From Streptomyces sp. SLBN-31 (GTDB lineage Bacteria > Actinomycetota > Actinomycetes > Streptomycetales > Streptomycetaceae): a stretch of 64,000 nt of DNA. The notes below the pieces were generated by a model that worked only from the letters and a program-made list of their open reading frames with translations, was not told the DNA's origin and searched no databases. The stretch spans positions 992,001-1,056,000 of the forward strand of contig NZ_VFNC01000002.1 in the NCBI RefSeq assembly GCF_006715395.1, read 5' to 3'. Numbering within the stretch: the stretch's first letter is position 1; each line of letters starts with the position of its first letter. A program made the position numbers and the translations under genes. Positions 24,966 through 33,876 of the stretch are shown one piece after another.

Positions 24966-25511
24966 TCAGTGGGCCCTGCCCGGTGTGCCCGGGCGGAGGC
25001 GGGCCCTGATGACCCGTACGGCGGTCTCGGCGTTGTCCACAGTGATCGTGAAGGTGTGGCCGTCCCACAGTTGCAGGACGACGCCCTCGCCCCGGCGTAC
25101 GACGACCGCGGTGCCCTTCTCGGGCCGCCAGCGGTAGCCCCAGCCGCCCCACTGGCGCGGAGTGACGTGCGGGGCGAACTCGGCGCCGGCCACGTGGTCG
25201 AGGGGGATGCGGCGGCGCGGCACGCCGATGTGGCCGCAGCGCACCTCGAGGGACTCCTTGTCGAGCTTCAGGTCCACGTGCACGAAGGCGAGCGTGCCGA
25301 ACAGGACCAGCAGCCCGGCCGCGATGCAGCCGACGACGGACATGACCAGCGGGGCGATGCCGGAGGTCCAGGCCGAGTCGACGGCCAGCTCGACGCCGAG
25401 CGCCATGAAGGCCGCGCCGCCGAGCGCCAGCAGCCACTGGGCGCGGTTGGTGGCACGTCCGGTCCAGACGTCGGGGTGCGGGGGGCTCTCGTCGTGGGGG
25501 TGGTCCCTCAT
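24966..25511 (-). CDS. PH-domain-like membrane protein
   Basis: 181 residues. A basic/polar N-terminus (MRDHPHDESPPHPDVWTGRATNRAQW) is followed by two membrane segments (about 28-50 and 55-78, WLLALGGAAFMALGVELAV and PLVMSVVGCIAAGLLVLFGTLAFV). A beta-rich cytosolic domain follows with RCGHIGVPRRRIPLDHVAGAEFAPHV, WGYRWRPEKGTAVVVRRGEGVVLQL and FTITVDNAETAVRVI, the pattern of bacterial PH (YdbT/YdbS-like) domains. ATG 25511 was preferred over upstream in-frame starts because homologous proteins begin shortly before the first helix. Function is unknown. Confidence 0.8.
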   Translation of the reverse strand: MRDHPHDESPPHPDVWTGRATNRAQWLLALGGAAFMALGVELAVDSAWTSGIAPLVMSVVGCIAAGLLVLFGTLAFVHVDLKLDKESLEVRCGHIGVPRRRIPLDHVAGAEFAPHVTPRQWGGWGYRWRPEKGTAVVVRRGEGVVLQLWDGHTFTITVDNAETAVRVIRARLRPGTPGRAH

Positions 25512-25588
25512 ACCGATGAGGTTACCCAGGTTTCGCAGCGGTGGTACCGGGTCGCGGACAGTGACTGCGCCGACCGGGCACCGGCCGG

Positions 25589-26374
25589 TCACGGCGCGGT
25601 GCTGACCGCCTGGAGGAAACGTCCCTCCTCGTACCTCAGCGCCGTCGCGGGCAGCTCGGCCCGCCGTCCGCTGAGCAGCACCGTCAGCGAGCCGTCGACG
25701 TCGGCCTCGGGGTCGGGCTGCGCGCCGATCCGGCGCAGCGCCTGGGCGACCACCGCGCCGGCGGTGCCGTGCAGGATGAGCGGCGGCTCGCCCGGCCGCT
25801 GAACCGCTGTGCGGATGCGCTCGGCGACCAGCTCGTAGTTGGTGCAGCCCAGGACGAGGGTGGTGACGTCCCGCGGGGTGCGCGCGGCGGCCGCGGCGAC
25901 GGCGGCCTCGATCGCCGCGTCGTCGGCGTGGTGCACGGCGTCCGCCAGCCCGGGGCAGGGCACCTCGGTGACGTCCACGCCGGCCGCGAACTCCTGGATG
26001 AGGCCCCGCTGGTAGGGGCTGCCGGTGGTGGCGGGCGTCGCCCAGATCGCGACGGGGCCGCCGCCCGCCGCGGCGGGCTTGATCGCGGGCACGGTGCCGA
26101 TGATCGGCAGCTTCGGCTCGAAGCGGGCGCGCAGCGCGGGCAGCGAGTGCACGGAGGCGGTGTTGCAGGCGACGATCAGCACGTCCGGGTCGTGCTCCGC
26201 GGCCGCTCCGGCGACGGCCAGGGCCCGCTCGGTGATGTCCTCCGGCGTGCGCGGTCCCCAGGGCATCCCGTCCGGGTCCCAGGACAGGACGAGGTCGGCG
26301 TCGGGCCGCAGACGGCGCGCCACGGCGGCGGCGGGAAGCAGACCGATTCCGGAGTCCATGAGCGCGATCTTCAC
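25589..26374 (-). CDS. Aspartate/glutamate racemase family protein
   Basis: A 261-residue cofactor-independent racemase of the MurI superfamily. VKIALMDSGIGLLPAA opens the first half. The catalytic cysteine pair lies in LIVACNTASVHSLPALR and TLVLGCTNYELV, with GTVPAIKPAAA between. The C-terminus is longer than the core family, with a beta-rich tail (LTVLLSGRRAELPATALRYEEGRFL). The role could be D-glutamate supply for peptidoglycan, but a true murI usually lies elsewhere in Streptomyces (near rph). This is therefore best described as a MurI paralogue. The GTG start at 26374 lies 57 bp from the divergent glycosyltransferase start. Confidence 0.82.
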   Translation of the reverse strand: MKIALMDSGIGLLPAAAVARRLRPDADLVLSWDPDGMPWGPRTPEDITERALAVAGAAAEHDPDVLIVACNTASVHSLPALRARFEPKLPIIGTVPAIKPAAAGGGPVAIWATPATTGSPYQRGLIQEFAAGVDVTEVPCPGLADAVHHADDAAIEAAVAAAAARTPRDVTTLVLGCTNYELVAERIRTAVQRPGEPPLILHGTAGAVVAQALRRIGAQPDPEADVDGSLTVLLSGRRAELPATALRYEEGRFLQAVSTAP

Positions 26375-26431
26375 CCGGCCACGATAGACGATGAGCCGTT
26401 CGGGGCCGGTCGGGTGGGGCAGACTGCGCGG

Positions 26432-27613
26432 GTGAGCGCCATCGTGTGGACCGCCGCCGTATCCCTCGCCGCCTGGCTGTGGCTGCTGCTGTGTCAGGGC
26501 TTCTTCTGGCGCACGGACGTCAGGCTGCCGCCCCGCCAGGATCCCGGCGACTGGCCCCCGGTGTGCGTCGTCGTCCCGGCTCGCGACGAGGCGGCAGTCC
26601 TGCCCGCCGCCCTGCCTTCTCTGCTCGCGCAGGACTATCCCGGGCAGGCGGAGGTCTTCCTGATCGACGACGGCAGCTCGGACGGCACGGGCGAACTGGC
26701 CCGCGAACTGGCCAAGTCCCACGGCGGGCTGCCCCTGACCGTGGGCTCCCCCGGCGAGCCGCCGGCCGGCTGGACGGGCAAGCTGTGGGCCGTGCGGCAC
26801 GGCATCGGTCTGGCACGCGCGCGGGGACCGGAGTACCTGCTGCTGACGGACGCCGACATCGCGCACGCGCCGGACACTCTGCGCGAGCTGGTCGCGGCGG
26901 CGCGCACCGGCGGCTTCGACGTGGTGTCGCAGATGGCCCGGCTGCGGGTGGAGAGCGCGTGGGAGCGGCTCGTGGTCCCGGCGTTCGTCTATTTCTTCGC
27001 GCAGCTGTATCCCTTCCGCCGGATCGGCGGGCGGCGGGCGCGGACGGCCGCCGCGGCGGGCGGCTGCGTCCTGATGCGTGCGGACACCGCCGAGCGGGCG
27101 CGGATCCCGGACGCCATCCGGCATGCCGTGATCGACGACGTGGCGCTGGCGCGGACGGTGAAGGGCGCCGGCGGGCACATCTGGCTGGGGCTGGCCGAGA
27201 AGGTGGACAGCGTCCGGCCCTATCCACGGCTGCACGACCTGTGGCGGATGGTGTCGCGCAGCGCGTACGCCCAGCTGCGCCACAATCCCCTGCTGCTGCT
27301 CGGGACGGTCGCCGGGCTGCTGGTGGTCTATCTGGTGCCGCCGGTGGCCCTGGTCGCGGGGCTGGTGGCGGGACACCCGGCGGCGGCCGTCCTCGGCGGG
27401 CTCGCCTGGCTGGTGATGACGGGCACGTACGTGCCGATGCTCCGCTACTACCGCCAGCCGCTGTGGCTCGCCCCGCTGCTGCCGTTCACCGCGTGCCTGT
27501 ACCTCCTGATGACCATGGACTCGGCGGTGCAGCACTACCGCGGGCGGGGCGCGGCCTGGAAGGGCCGCACGTACGCGCGCCCGGACACCGTCGCGGACGA
27601 GCGGACTCTCTGA
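26432..27613 (+). CDS. HpnB-like family 2 glycosyltransferase
   Basis: A membrane-bound glycosyltransferase of 393 residues. It has an N-terminal membrane anchor (IVWTAAVSLAAWLWLLLCQGFF) and a GT-A domain with VVVPARDEAAVLPAALPSLL, FLIDDGSSDGTGELA and the metal-binding TDADIAHAP. PAGWTGKLWAVRHG is diagnostic of the hopene-associated HpnB group. Acceptor-side IDDVALARTVK and three C-terminal membrane helices complete it. HpnB homologues accompany hopanoid or carotenoid pathways in some bacteria; no squalene or hopene gene is in this window, so the acceptor is unknown. The GTG start at 26432 overlaps no other gene. Confidence 0.85.
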   Translation: MSAIVWTAAVSLAAWLWLLLCQGFFWRTDVRLPPRQDPGDWPPVCVVVPARDEAAVLPAALPSLLAQDYPGQAEVFLIDDGSSDGTGELARELAKSHGGLPLTVGSPGEPPAGWTGKLWAVRHGIGLARARGPEYLLLTDADIAHAPDTLRELVAAARTGGFDVVSQMARLRVESAWERLVVPAFVYFFAQLYPFRRIGGRRARTAAAAGGCVLMRADTAERARIPDAIRHAVIDDVALARTVKGAGGHIWLGLAEKVDSVRPYPRLHDLWRMVSRSAYAQLRHNPLLLLGTVAGLLVVYLVPPVALVAGLVAGHPAAAVLGGLAWLVMTGTYVPMLRYYRQPLWLAPLLPFTACLYLLMTMDSAVQHYRGRGAAWKGRTYARPDTVADERTL

Positions 27614-27628
27614 GGGCTCCCAGGGCGG

Positions 27629-28927
27629 TCACTTCCGGCCGGGGGTCCAGTTCATGCCCCAGCCGTAGGCGTAGTCGACGGTGCGCTGGGGGCTCACCCC
27701 GCGCTCGGGCACCAGATAACGGGCCTCGCGCTGGACGATCAGATCGCCGCCGGTGTTGGTGATCAGGGCGAGCGCGCACACGGTGGAGGGGACCGTGCAC
27801 TCGTCGAGCGAGAAGTCGATCGCCGCGCCGTACTGCGGCTGAAGGGTGACCGTGGCGTGCAGGTCGGCGAAGGAACGCGCTCCCTCGTAGATGGTCACGA
27901 AGACGAGGATCCGCCGGAAGCTCGCCCTGTGGTCGAGGTTGACGGTGAGGTTCTCGCCGCTGGATACGGCGCCGGTGCGGTCGTCGCCGTCGAGGTGGAT
28001 GTACGGCGGGCGGTTCAGGGAACCGAAGGCGTTGCCGAGTGCCTGTACGACTCCCTTGCTGCCGTCGGTGAGTTCGTACAGTGCGCACAGGTCGAGATCG
28101 AGGTCGGCGTGCATCGCCACCGCGCGGCCCCGCTTGCTGCCCCATCCCGAGAACTGCTTGCGCACCTCCCAGTTGAGGTTCACGCGCATGGCGCCGGAGG
28201 TGCCGCCCTGTTTGGTCAGGGAGACCGCCGGGGCCGCCTTGGTCAGGGTGATTTTGCTCAGGCGGACCGGTGCGGTGGGGGGCGCGGGGGGCTGGACGGG
28301 GGCCGGGGGGCCGGCCGGCGCCGGCATCGTCACGGGCGGCGGAACGGTCGCCGGCCGGTCGACCGGGGGCGCCGTGGGAGCGGCGGCGGACGGGGTCTGC
28401 TGGGGTTCGTCCACGGTGATGCCGAAGTCCGTGGCGAGGCCCTCCAGTCCGCTGCTGTATCCCTGGCCGACCGCACGGAATTTCCACGCGCCCTGCCGAC
28501 GGTAGAACTCACCCAGGACGAAAGCGGTTTCTAGACTCGCGCCGGTGCTGTCGAATCGAGCGATGACCGCATTGGAGCCGGCATCGCGGACTTCGATATA
28601 GAGATCCGGGACCTGTCCGAACGTACCGCCGTCGGCGGACGCGGCAAGGACGACGGTCTCGATCGACGCCTCCACGCGCGCGAGGTCGACGAGGAGGGTG
28701 TCGGTGATCCTGCCGCCGCCGTCGCTCTTGCCCTCATGCCGCACCGCCCCGGAAGCGTGCGTGGGCTGGTTGTAGAAGACGAAGTCGCTGTCGGAGCGGA
28801 CCTTGCGGCCCACCAGCAGCAGCGCCGAGGCGTCCGCATCGGGGACCCCGGGCCCGGAGCGCCAGCCCAATTCCACCCGCAGCGCCGTCGTCGGCACCGG
28901 AGTATTCGATCCTTTGGGCATTGACAT
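27629..28927 (-). CDS. TerD family protein with two TerD domains
   Basis: A cytosolic stress-response protein of the tellurite-resistance TerD/TerA group, 432 residues. The first TerD domain (about 1-165) contains ALRVELGWRSG, DFVFYNQPTHASGAVRHEG, VPDLYIEVRDAGSNAVIARFD and GEFYRRQGAWKFRAVGQGYSSGLEGLATDFGI. A Pro/Ala-rich linker (about 170-215) follows. The second domain (about 225-432) has the calcium-binding-type run ADLDLDLCALYELTDG, PPYIHLDGDDRTG and ENLTVNLDH. ATG 28927 follows GAGGGGG; a second ATG is two codons later. It is convergent with the glycosyltransferase gene 15 bp away. Confidence 0.93.
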   Translation of the reverse strand: MSMPKGSNTPVPTTALRVELGWRSGPGVPDADASALLLVGRKVRSDSDFVFYNQPTHASGAVRHEGKSDGGGRITDTLLVDLARVEASIETVVLAASADGGTFGQVPDLYIEVRDAGSNAVIARFDSTGASLETAFVLGEFYRRQGAWKFRAVGQGYSSGLEGLATDFGITVDEPQQTPSAAAPTAPPVDRPATVPPPVTMPAPAGPPAPVQPPAPPTAPVRLSKITLTKAAPAVSLTKQGGTSGAMRVNLNWEVRKQFSGWGSKRGRAVAMHADLDLDLCALYELTDGSKGVVQALGNAFGSLNRPPYIHLDGDDRTGAVSSGENLTVNLDHRASFRRILVFVTIYEGARSFADLHATVTLQPQYGAAIDFSLDECTVPSTVCALALITNTGGDLIVQREARYLVPERGVSPQRTVDYAYGWGMNWTPGRK

Positions 28928-29221
28928 GTCCGCCCCCTCGCGTGTCACAGCGCCGCTCCGCGCCCGGAAGCCGCCTTCGGGTTCTCCGTCTGCCCACAAC
29001 CTATTCCTCAGGGCGGCGAACTCCCATGCGGGGCGCGACGAGACCCTCCGCGACCCGCCGGTAACCCGCCCGGAACTCGGCCTTTACCCGATCACGGCCC
29101 CGCGCGGCGCCCCTTTTTGGCACGTTCGATCGCATTGGGCATCCCGGGCCACTGCAGACACGGAAAACAACCTTCTTATCGGTCTCCCCAACCAGCACAT
29201 CGTGGGCTTAACTTATGTGCC
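28928..29221. promoter_or_regulatory. Divergent promoter region, TerD / small disordered protein
   Basis: The 294 bp are unusually A/T-rich near the right end (about 29160-29215). TAACTT at 29209-29214 ends 7 nt before the ATG at 29222, as a -10 box would for a leaderless transcript. No good -35 sequence or palindrome was found. The rest shows nothing recognisable. Confidence 0.45.
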
Positions 29222-29647
29222 ATGACCTCCCCCCGCTCCACTTATGGCGGCGGTTACTACTCCGCCTTCCCGGACACTCCGATCTACGACAGGCTCGTCG
29301 CCGAGCGGGGTACCCCGCAGATCGCTCCGATCAGGGTCCCCGCCGCCTACGACATGCCGGGCAGCAATCTGCCCGCGCTGCCGTCGGCCCTGCCCGCCCT
29401 CCCGGCGGGCCCGTCCCAGCCCTCCTACGGCTACCCGCAGGCGCAGCAGCCCTCACCGCTGCAACAGGCGCCCGCCGCCTACATCCCGCAGCAGGCCACC
29501 GCGCCGCGCGGCTATCCCGGCCCCCAGCAGCAGCCGCAGCGCCCCATGGCGGCCGGCACGGGCTACGAGGCCATGCGTCCCGCGGCTCCTCGTCCTGCGG
29601 CCCCCTACCAGGATCCGTACAACCAGCAGCAGTACCGCGGCTACTGA
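29222..29647 (+). CDS. Pro/Gln-rich disordered protein, DUF6643-like
   Basis: 141 residues. A conserved-looking start, STYGGGYYSAFPDTPIYDRLVAERGTPQIAPIRVP, precedes a low-complexity tail rich in Pro, Gln, Ala and Tyr (QPSYGYPQAQQPS, QQPQRPMAAG, YQDPYNQQQYRGY). No membrane segment or enzyme motif. Proteins like this are widespread in Streptomyces, usually upstream of a MOSC gene, with unknown function. No ribosome site precedes the ATG; leaderless translation is likely. Confidence 0.75.
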   Translation: MTSPRSTYGGGYYSAFPDTPIYDRLVAERGTPQIAPIRVPAAYDMPGSNLPALPSALPALPAGPSQPSYGYPQAQQPSPLQQAPAAYIPQQATAPRGYPGPQQQPQRPMAAGTGYEAMRPAAPRPAAPYQDPYNQQQYRGY

Positions 29648-29689
29648 GCCGCTCTCCCCGCTGTCGCCGCCGCCTGGCACGATGGCCCC

Positions 29690-30517
29690 ATGGGGAATGC
29701 GCGGCTGCGGTCGATTCACGTTCATCCGGTCAAGGCGTTCCGGGGCCTCGCGCCCCGGGAGGCCGTCGTGGAGCCCTGGGGGCTGGCCGGGGATCGGCGC
29801 TGGGCGCTGATCGACGACGGGGGAAAGGTCGTCACACAACGTCAGCAACCGCGTCTCGCACTGGCCGCCGCCGAGCTCCTGCCCGGCGGCGGCGTCCGGC
29901 TGTCCGCCCCGGGCATGGACCCATTGACGGTGCCGGTGCCGCGGCCGCAGGGCACGGTGACGTTGGAGATCTTCGGTGACAAGGTGGAGGGCGTCCTCGC
30001 GGAGCAGCCGGCCGCACACGCCTGGTGCAGCGAGTACCTGGGCGCCGGGACCCGCCTCGTGCACATGGACGATCCGGCTGTGCGCCGCCCCGTCGAGCCG
30101 GAGTTCGCGCTCCCGGGCGAGACGGTGACCTTCGCGGACGGTTATCCCCTGCTGCTCACCACCGACGCCTCCCTCGACGCCCTCAACTCCCTGATCGCGC
30201 AGGGTCCGCATCAGGCCGAGGGCCCGCTGCCGATGAACCGGTTCCGGCCCAACCTCGTCGTCTCCGGCACCGCCGCCTGGGCCGAGGACGACTGGACGCG
30301 CATCGCGGTCGGGGAGGTGACCTTCCGGGTCGCCAAGGTGTGCGGGCGCTGCGTCGTCACGACGACCGACCAGTCCACGGCCGAGGTGGGCAAGGAGCCC
30401 CTGCGCACGCTGGGACGCCACCGCCGGATGGGCAACAAGCTGGTCTTCGGCCAGAACCTGGTGCCCCTCGAGCGCGGCACCATCCGGACCGGCGACGCTG
30501 TCACGATCCTCGAGTAG
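29690..30517 (+). CDS. MOSC domain protein (MOSC N-terminal beta-barrel plus MOSC)
   Basis: 275 residues. The N-terminal beta-barrel domain (LRSIHVHPVKAFRGLAPREAVVEPWGLAGDRRWALID, to about 120) is followed by the MOSC domain. This contains MNRFRPNLVVSGTAAWAEDDW and the conserved cysteine in RVAKVCGRCVVTTTDQ (about residue 220), which in MOSC proteins handles sulfur for molybdenum cofactor chemistry. It resembles the C-terminal domain of Moco sulfurase and mARC/YcbX without reductase domains. ATG 29690 has no ribosome site, so it may be leaderless. A partner reductase is not in view. Confidence 0.92.
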   Translation: MGNARLRSIHVHPVKAFRGLAPREAVVEPWGLAGDRRWALIDDGGKVVTQRQQPRLALAAAELLPGGGVRLSAPGMDPLTVPVPRPQGTVTLEIFGDKVEGVLAEQPAAHAWCSEYLGAGTRLVHMDDPAVRRPVEPEFALPGETVTFADGYPLLLTTDASLDALNSLIAQGPHQAEGPLPMNRFRPNLVVSGTAAWAEDDWTRIAVGEVTFRVAKVCGRCVVTTTDQSTAEVGKEPLRTLGRHRRMGNKLVFGQNLVPLERGTIRTGDAVTILE

Positions 30518-30559
30518 GCCCCGCCGACAGGTCTCGACGAAAGATCCGGCCAACACCCG

Positions 30560-30584
30560 CGCCCCGGGAACCGGCGCCGGGGCG
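30560..30584 (+). terminator. Possible terminator hairpin after the MOSC gene
   Basis: CGCCCCGG (30560-30567) pairs with CCGGGGCG (30577-30584), an 8-bp stem 43 bp after the stop. A second, overlapping GGCGCC pairing is possible. No T-run. Confidence 0.4.
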
Positions 30585-30717
30585 CCGGGCGTTGCATGTT
30601 CGGTGAGAACTCCATGAAAGGCCCCGCGGAGGTGATTTCGCTCTCTCTTCGACGGGGCCCGGCCGTGGACGACTCCGCCAGGGGCTATCACGGAGTGGGG
30701 AAGGGGGGTGCGGGACG

Positions 30718-31323
30718 GTGCGAGCGATCGGCGGACTATGGCGCTGGCGGCACAATCCGCTGCGCCGCACGAGCGATCTGGTCGAGGCGTGGGTGGCGCT
30801 GGTCGCCCTGCTGCTGATCCTGGCCGCCGCGCCCGTGGTCGGCTCCCTCGTCGGCCGCGTCGCCCAGAACTCCCTTCAGCAGTCCGTCCGCGATCAGCGC
30901 GCCGCGCGTCACGCGGTCACGGCCACCGTGGTGCACAAGCTCGACCGCTCCCCGCTGGACACCGACCCCGAGACCTCCTCGGCGCGCGACCTGCGCAGCC
31001 GCGTCCTCGCCGACTGGACGGCCCCCGACGGCACCGCACACCACGCCGTGACCCTGGCCGCCCTCAAGTCCCCGCACCCTGGCGACCACTTCACGATATG
31101 GACGGACACCCACGGCCGGCTGGTGGCCCGTCCGCTGGACCCGGCGACGGCGACGACCCACGCGGTGCTCGCCGGATTCGGCGCCGCCCTGCTGACCGCG
31201 GGCGCCGTCGAGGGCACCCGGCGATTGATCCTCTGGCGCATGGTCCTTCGCCGTTACGCCCGTTGGGACCGGGCCTGGGACCGGGCGGGCCCGGACTGGG
31301 GCAGGACCGGCACCGGCAGCTGA
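30718..31323 (+). CDS. Rv1733c-family two-helix membrane protein
   Basis: 201 residues. A basic N-terminus (RAIGGLWRWRHNPLRRTSDLVEAW) leads into a first membrane helix (VALVALLLILAAAPVVGSLVG, about 26-48). An extracytoplasmic loop with SARDLRSRVLADWTAPDGTAHHAVT follows, then a second helix (AVLAGFGAALLTAGAVEG, about 150-168) and a basic tail with RRYARWDRAWDRAGP. This matches the actinobacterial Rv1733c layout. Function is unknown. The GTG at 30718 follows AAGGGGGG. Confidence 0.85.
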   Translation: MRAIGGLWRWRHNPLRRTSDLVEAWVALVALLLILAAAPVVGSLVGRVAQNSLQQSVRDQRAARHAVTATVVHKLDRSPLDTDPETSSARDLRSRVLADWTAPDGTAHHAVTLAALKSPHPGDHFTIWTDTHGRLVARPLDPATATTHAVLAGFGAALLTAGAVEGTRRLILWRMVLRRYARWDRAWDRAGPDWGRTGTGS

Positions 31324-31434
31324 CGGCCTTCCGGCTCTGGTCAACCCACCCCCCGCGCGCACGCTACGGTGGACCGGCCGAGCTCGTTCGGCAGCAGGAA
31401 CCCGCGTACTACGAGGTGGGGGCACAGCAACGCC

Positions 31435-33876
31435 ATGGCACAGGGCACGGTCCAGGTGACGCACACCGGAACATCGCGGTGGCGGCGCCGCACGGGTGAG
31501 TACGCGTCGCTCGCCGCCGCCCTGGAGGCCGCGGCCGACGGCGACGTCCTCACCGTCGCACCCGGCACCTACCGGGAGAACCTCGTCGTGCAGCGGGCGG
31601 TGACGCTGCGCGGCCCCGAGGGCTCCCCCGGTTCGGTGCGGATCGCGCCCCTGGACGGCGTACCGCTGACCGTGCGATCCTCCGCCGTGGTCCAGGACCT
31701 GCACGTGGAGGGCCAGGACGCGGCCGCGCCCGCGCTGCTGGTCGAGGAGGGCACGCCGGAGCTGCTGGACGTGCGGATCGTGACCCGGTCGGCGGCCGGG
31801 ATCGAGGTGCGCGGAGGCGCGCGGCCCACCGTACGACGCTGCACGGTCGACAATCCGGCGGGCATCGGCATCGCCGTACTCGACGGCGGCAGCGGGGTGT
31901 TCGAGGAGTGCGAGGTGGTCGCGGCCGGGCAGGCGGGCGTCGCGGTCCGCGGCGGCGCGCACCCGCGTCTGGAGCGCTGCCGGGTCCACCACGCCTCGGG
32001 CTCGGGGCTGACGGCGACGGGGGAGAACTCCGCCCTGGAGGCGGTCGGTTGCGAGGTGTACGAGGTCCGCGGCAGCGGGGTGCAGATCACCGGCCGGGCC
32101 ACCGCCCATCTGACGGACTGCGATGTGCACCGCACCACGGCGGACGGGGTCACCCTCGACACGGACGCGGTCCTCACCCTCGCTGACTGCCGTATCCACG
32201 ACATCCCGGAGAACGCGGTCGACCTGCGGTCGCGTTCGGTGCTGACGCTGACGCGCACGACGGTGCGTCAGTTCGGGCGCAACGGCCTGTCGGTGTGGGA
32301 CCCGGGCACGCGGGTGGACGCCAACCAGTGCGAGATCTTCGACAGCACCGGCGACTACCCGGCGGTGTGGGTCAGTGACGGAGCCACGGCGGTGCTGGAG
32401 TCCTGCCGGGTGCACGACGTGCCCGACGCCCTGTTCGTCCTGGACCGCGGTTCCCGCGCGGACGTCGTCGACAGCGACCTGTCGCAGGTGCGCAACACGG
32501 CCGTCTCGGTGAGTGACGGAGCGATGGCCCAGCTCGACGACTGCCGGATCCGGGACGCGGCGACGGGCGCCTGGTTCCGCGACCACGGCAGCGGCGGCAC
32601 CCTCAACAACTGCACCGTGGACGGCACCCAGACCGGTGTGATCGTCACCAAGGGCGCCGATCCGACCATCGAACGGTGCACGGTCGACTCCCCCGCCGAG
32701 GCCGGCTTCTATGTGTCGGCCGGCGGCCGAGGCAGCTTCCTGAACTGCCGGGTGACGGGCAGCGGCGGCTACGGCTTCCATGTGATCGACGGCTGCCGCA
32801 CGACGCTGCGCAAGTGCCGTACGGAGCGGTGCGCGCGCGGGGGTTACGAGTTCGCCGACGCCGGCCCGGACGCCGCCGCCGGCACGGGCCCCGACGTCGA
32901 GGACTGCACCAGCGACGAGAGCGGCTCCGGCGTGCGCCCGCCGGCGGCACGGGAGACGGCGGTGCAGACGGCGCACCAGTCCCCCGGTCTGCTGGGCGCC
33001 ATTCCGGGGCAGCGCGTCACCGAGCAGGGACCGCAGGCCGTCCCCGCGGAACCGGAGCAGCCGACGCGGACCTCGAAGGCCGTGCTCGGTGAACTCGACG
33101 CGCTGGTCGGCCTGAACAGCGTCAAGCGCGAGGTGCGGGCGCTGACCGACATGATCGAGGTGGGCCGCCGCCGGCAGCAGGCGGGCCTGAAGGCGGCCTC
33201 GGTCAAGCGGCACCTCGTCTTCACCGGCTCCCCCGGCACCGGCAAGACCACCGTGGCGCGCCTCTACGGCGAGATCCTCGCCTCCCTCGGGGTGCTGGAG
33301 AAGGGTCACCTCGTCGAGGTCTCCCGTGTCGACCTGGTCGGCGAGCACATCGGGTCGACGGCGATCCGCACCCAGGAGGCGTTCGACAGGGCGCGCGGCG
33401 GGGTGCTGTTCATCGACGAGGCCTACGCCCTCTCGCCGGAGGACTCGGGTCGGGACTTCGGCAAGGAGGCCATCGACACCCTGGTGAAGCTGATGGAGGA
33501 CCACCGGGACGCGGTGGTCGTCATCGTGGCGGGCTACACCGCCGAGATGGAACGGTTCCTTTCGGTCAACCCCGGTGTGGCGTCCCGTTTCTCACGGACC
33601 ATCACCTTCAGCGACTACAGCCCCGAGGAGCTGCTGCGGATCGTCGGACAGCAGGCCGACGAGCACGAGTACCGGCTGGCGGAGGGCACCGCGGAGGCGC
33701 TGCTGAAGTACTTCACGGCGATCCCGAAGGGCCCGGCGTTCGGCAACGGCCGCACCGCGCGGCAGACCTTCGAGGCGATGGTCGAGCGGCACGCGAGCCG
33801 GGTCGCCCAGGTCGACGAGCCGAGCACGGACGACCTGACGCTCCTCTACGCCGAGGACCTGCCCGACTACCCCTGA
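31435..33876 (+). CDS. Right-handed beta-helix / CbxX-type AAA+ ATPase fusion
   Basis: 813 residues with two very different halves. Residues about 25-500 form a parallel beta-helix of many ~23-residue turns, each with a pattern such as VEVRGGARPTVRRCTVDN, as in pectate-lyase-like or carbohydrate-binding repeats. After a linker (about 505-555) comes an AAA+ domain of the CbbX/EccA type. It has Walker A GSPGTGKTT (598-606), Walker B GGVLFIDEAYALS, IVIVAGYTAEMERFLSVNPGVASRF (sensor 1 and arginine finger) and a C-terminal lid. No signal peptide. ATG 31435 is used; upstream in-frame sequence is weak. The ATPase may remodel a partner recognised by the beta-helix. Its last 10 bp overlap the convergent membrane-hydrolase gene. 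Confidence 0.9.
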   Translation: MAQGTVQVTHTGTSRWRRRTGEYASLAAALEAAADGDVLTVAPGTYRENLVVQRAVTLRGPEGSPGSVRIAPLDGVPLTVRSSAVVQDLHVEGQDAAAPALLVEEGTPELLDVRIVTRSAAGIEVRGGARPTVRRCTVDNPAGIGIAVLDGGSGVFEECEVVAAGQAGVAVRGGAHPRLERCRVHHASGSGLTATGENSALEAVGCEVYEVRGSGVQITGRATAHLTDCDVHRTTADGVTLDTDAVLTLADCRIHDIPENAVDLRSRSVLTLTRTTVRQFGRNGLSVWDPGTRVDANQCEIFDSTGDYPAVWVSDGATAVLESCRVHDVPDALFVLDRGSRADVVDSDLSQVRNTAVSVSDGAMAQLDDCRIRDAATGAWFRDHGSGGTLNNCTVDGTQTGVIVTKGADPTIERCTVDSPAEAGFYVSAGGRGSFLNCRVTGSGGYGFHVIDGCRTTLRKCRTERCARGGYEFADAGPDAAAGTGPDVEDCTSDESGSGVRPPAARETAVQTAHQSPGLLGAIPGQRVTEQGPQAVPAEPEQPTRTSKAVLGELDALVGLNSVKREVRALTDMIEVGRRRQQAGLKAASVKRHLVFTGSPGTGKTTVARLYGEILASLGVLEKGHLVEVSRVDLVGEHIGSTAIRTQEAFDRARGGVLFIDEAYALSPEDSGRDFGKEAIDTLVKLMEDHRDAVVVIVAGYTAEMERFLSVNPGVASRFSRTITFSDYSPEELLRIVGQQADEHEYRLAEGTAEALLKYFTAIPKGPAFGNGRTARQTFEAMVERHASRVAQVDEPSTDDLTLLYAEDLPDYP

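Noticed and set aside
25589..27535. Long minus-strand open frame antisense to the HpnB-like glycosyltransferase
   Set aside because: Only its last 262 codons (the racemase) read as protein. The rest is a GC-driven shadow with repetitive Arg/Gln/Gly composition.
30736..33504. 922-codon open frame antisense to the beta-helix ATPase
   Set aside because: No domain, biased towards Arg/Val/Gly/His, and lies entirely opposite a convincing gene. High GC explains its lack of stops.
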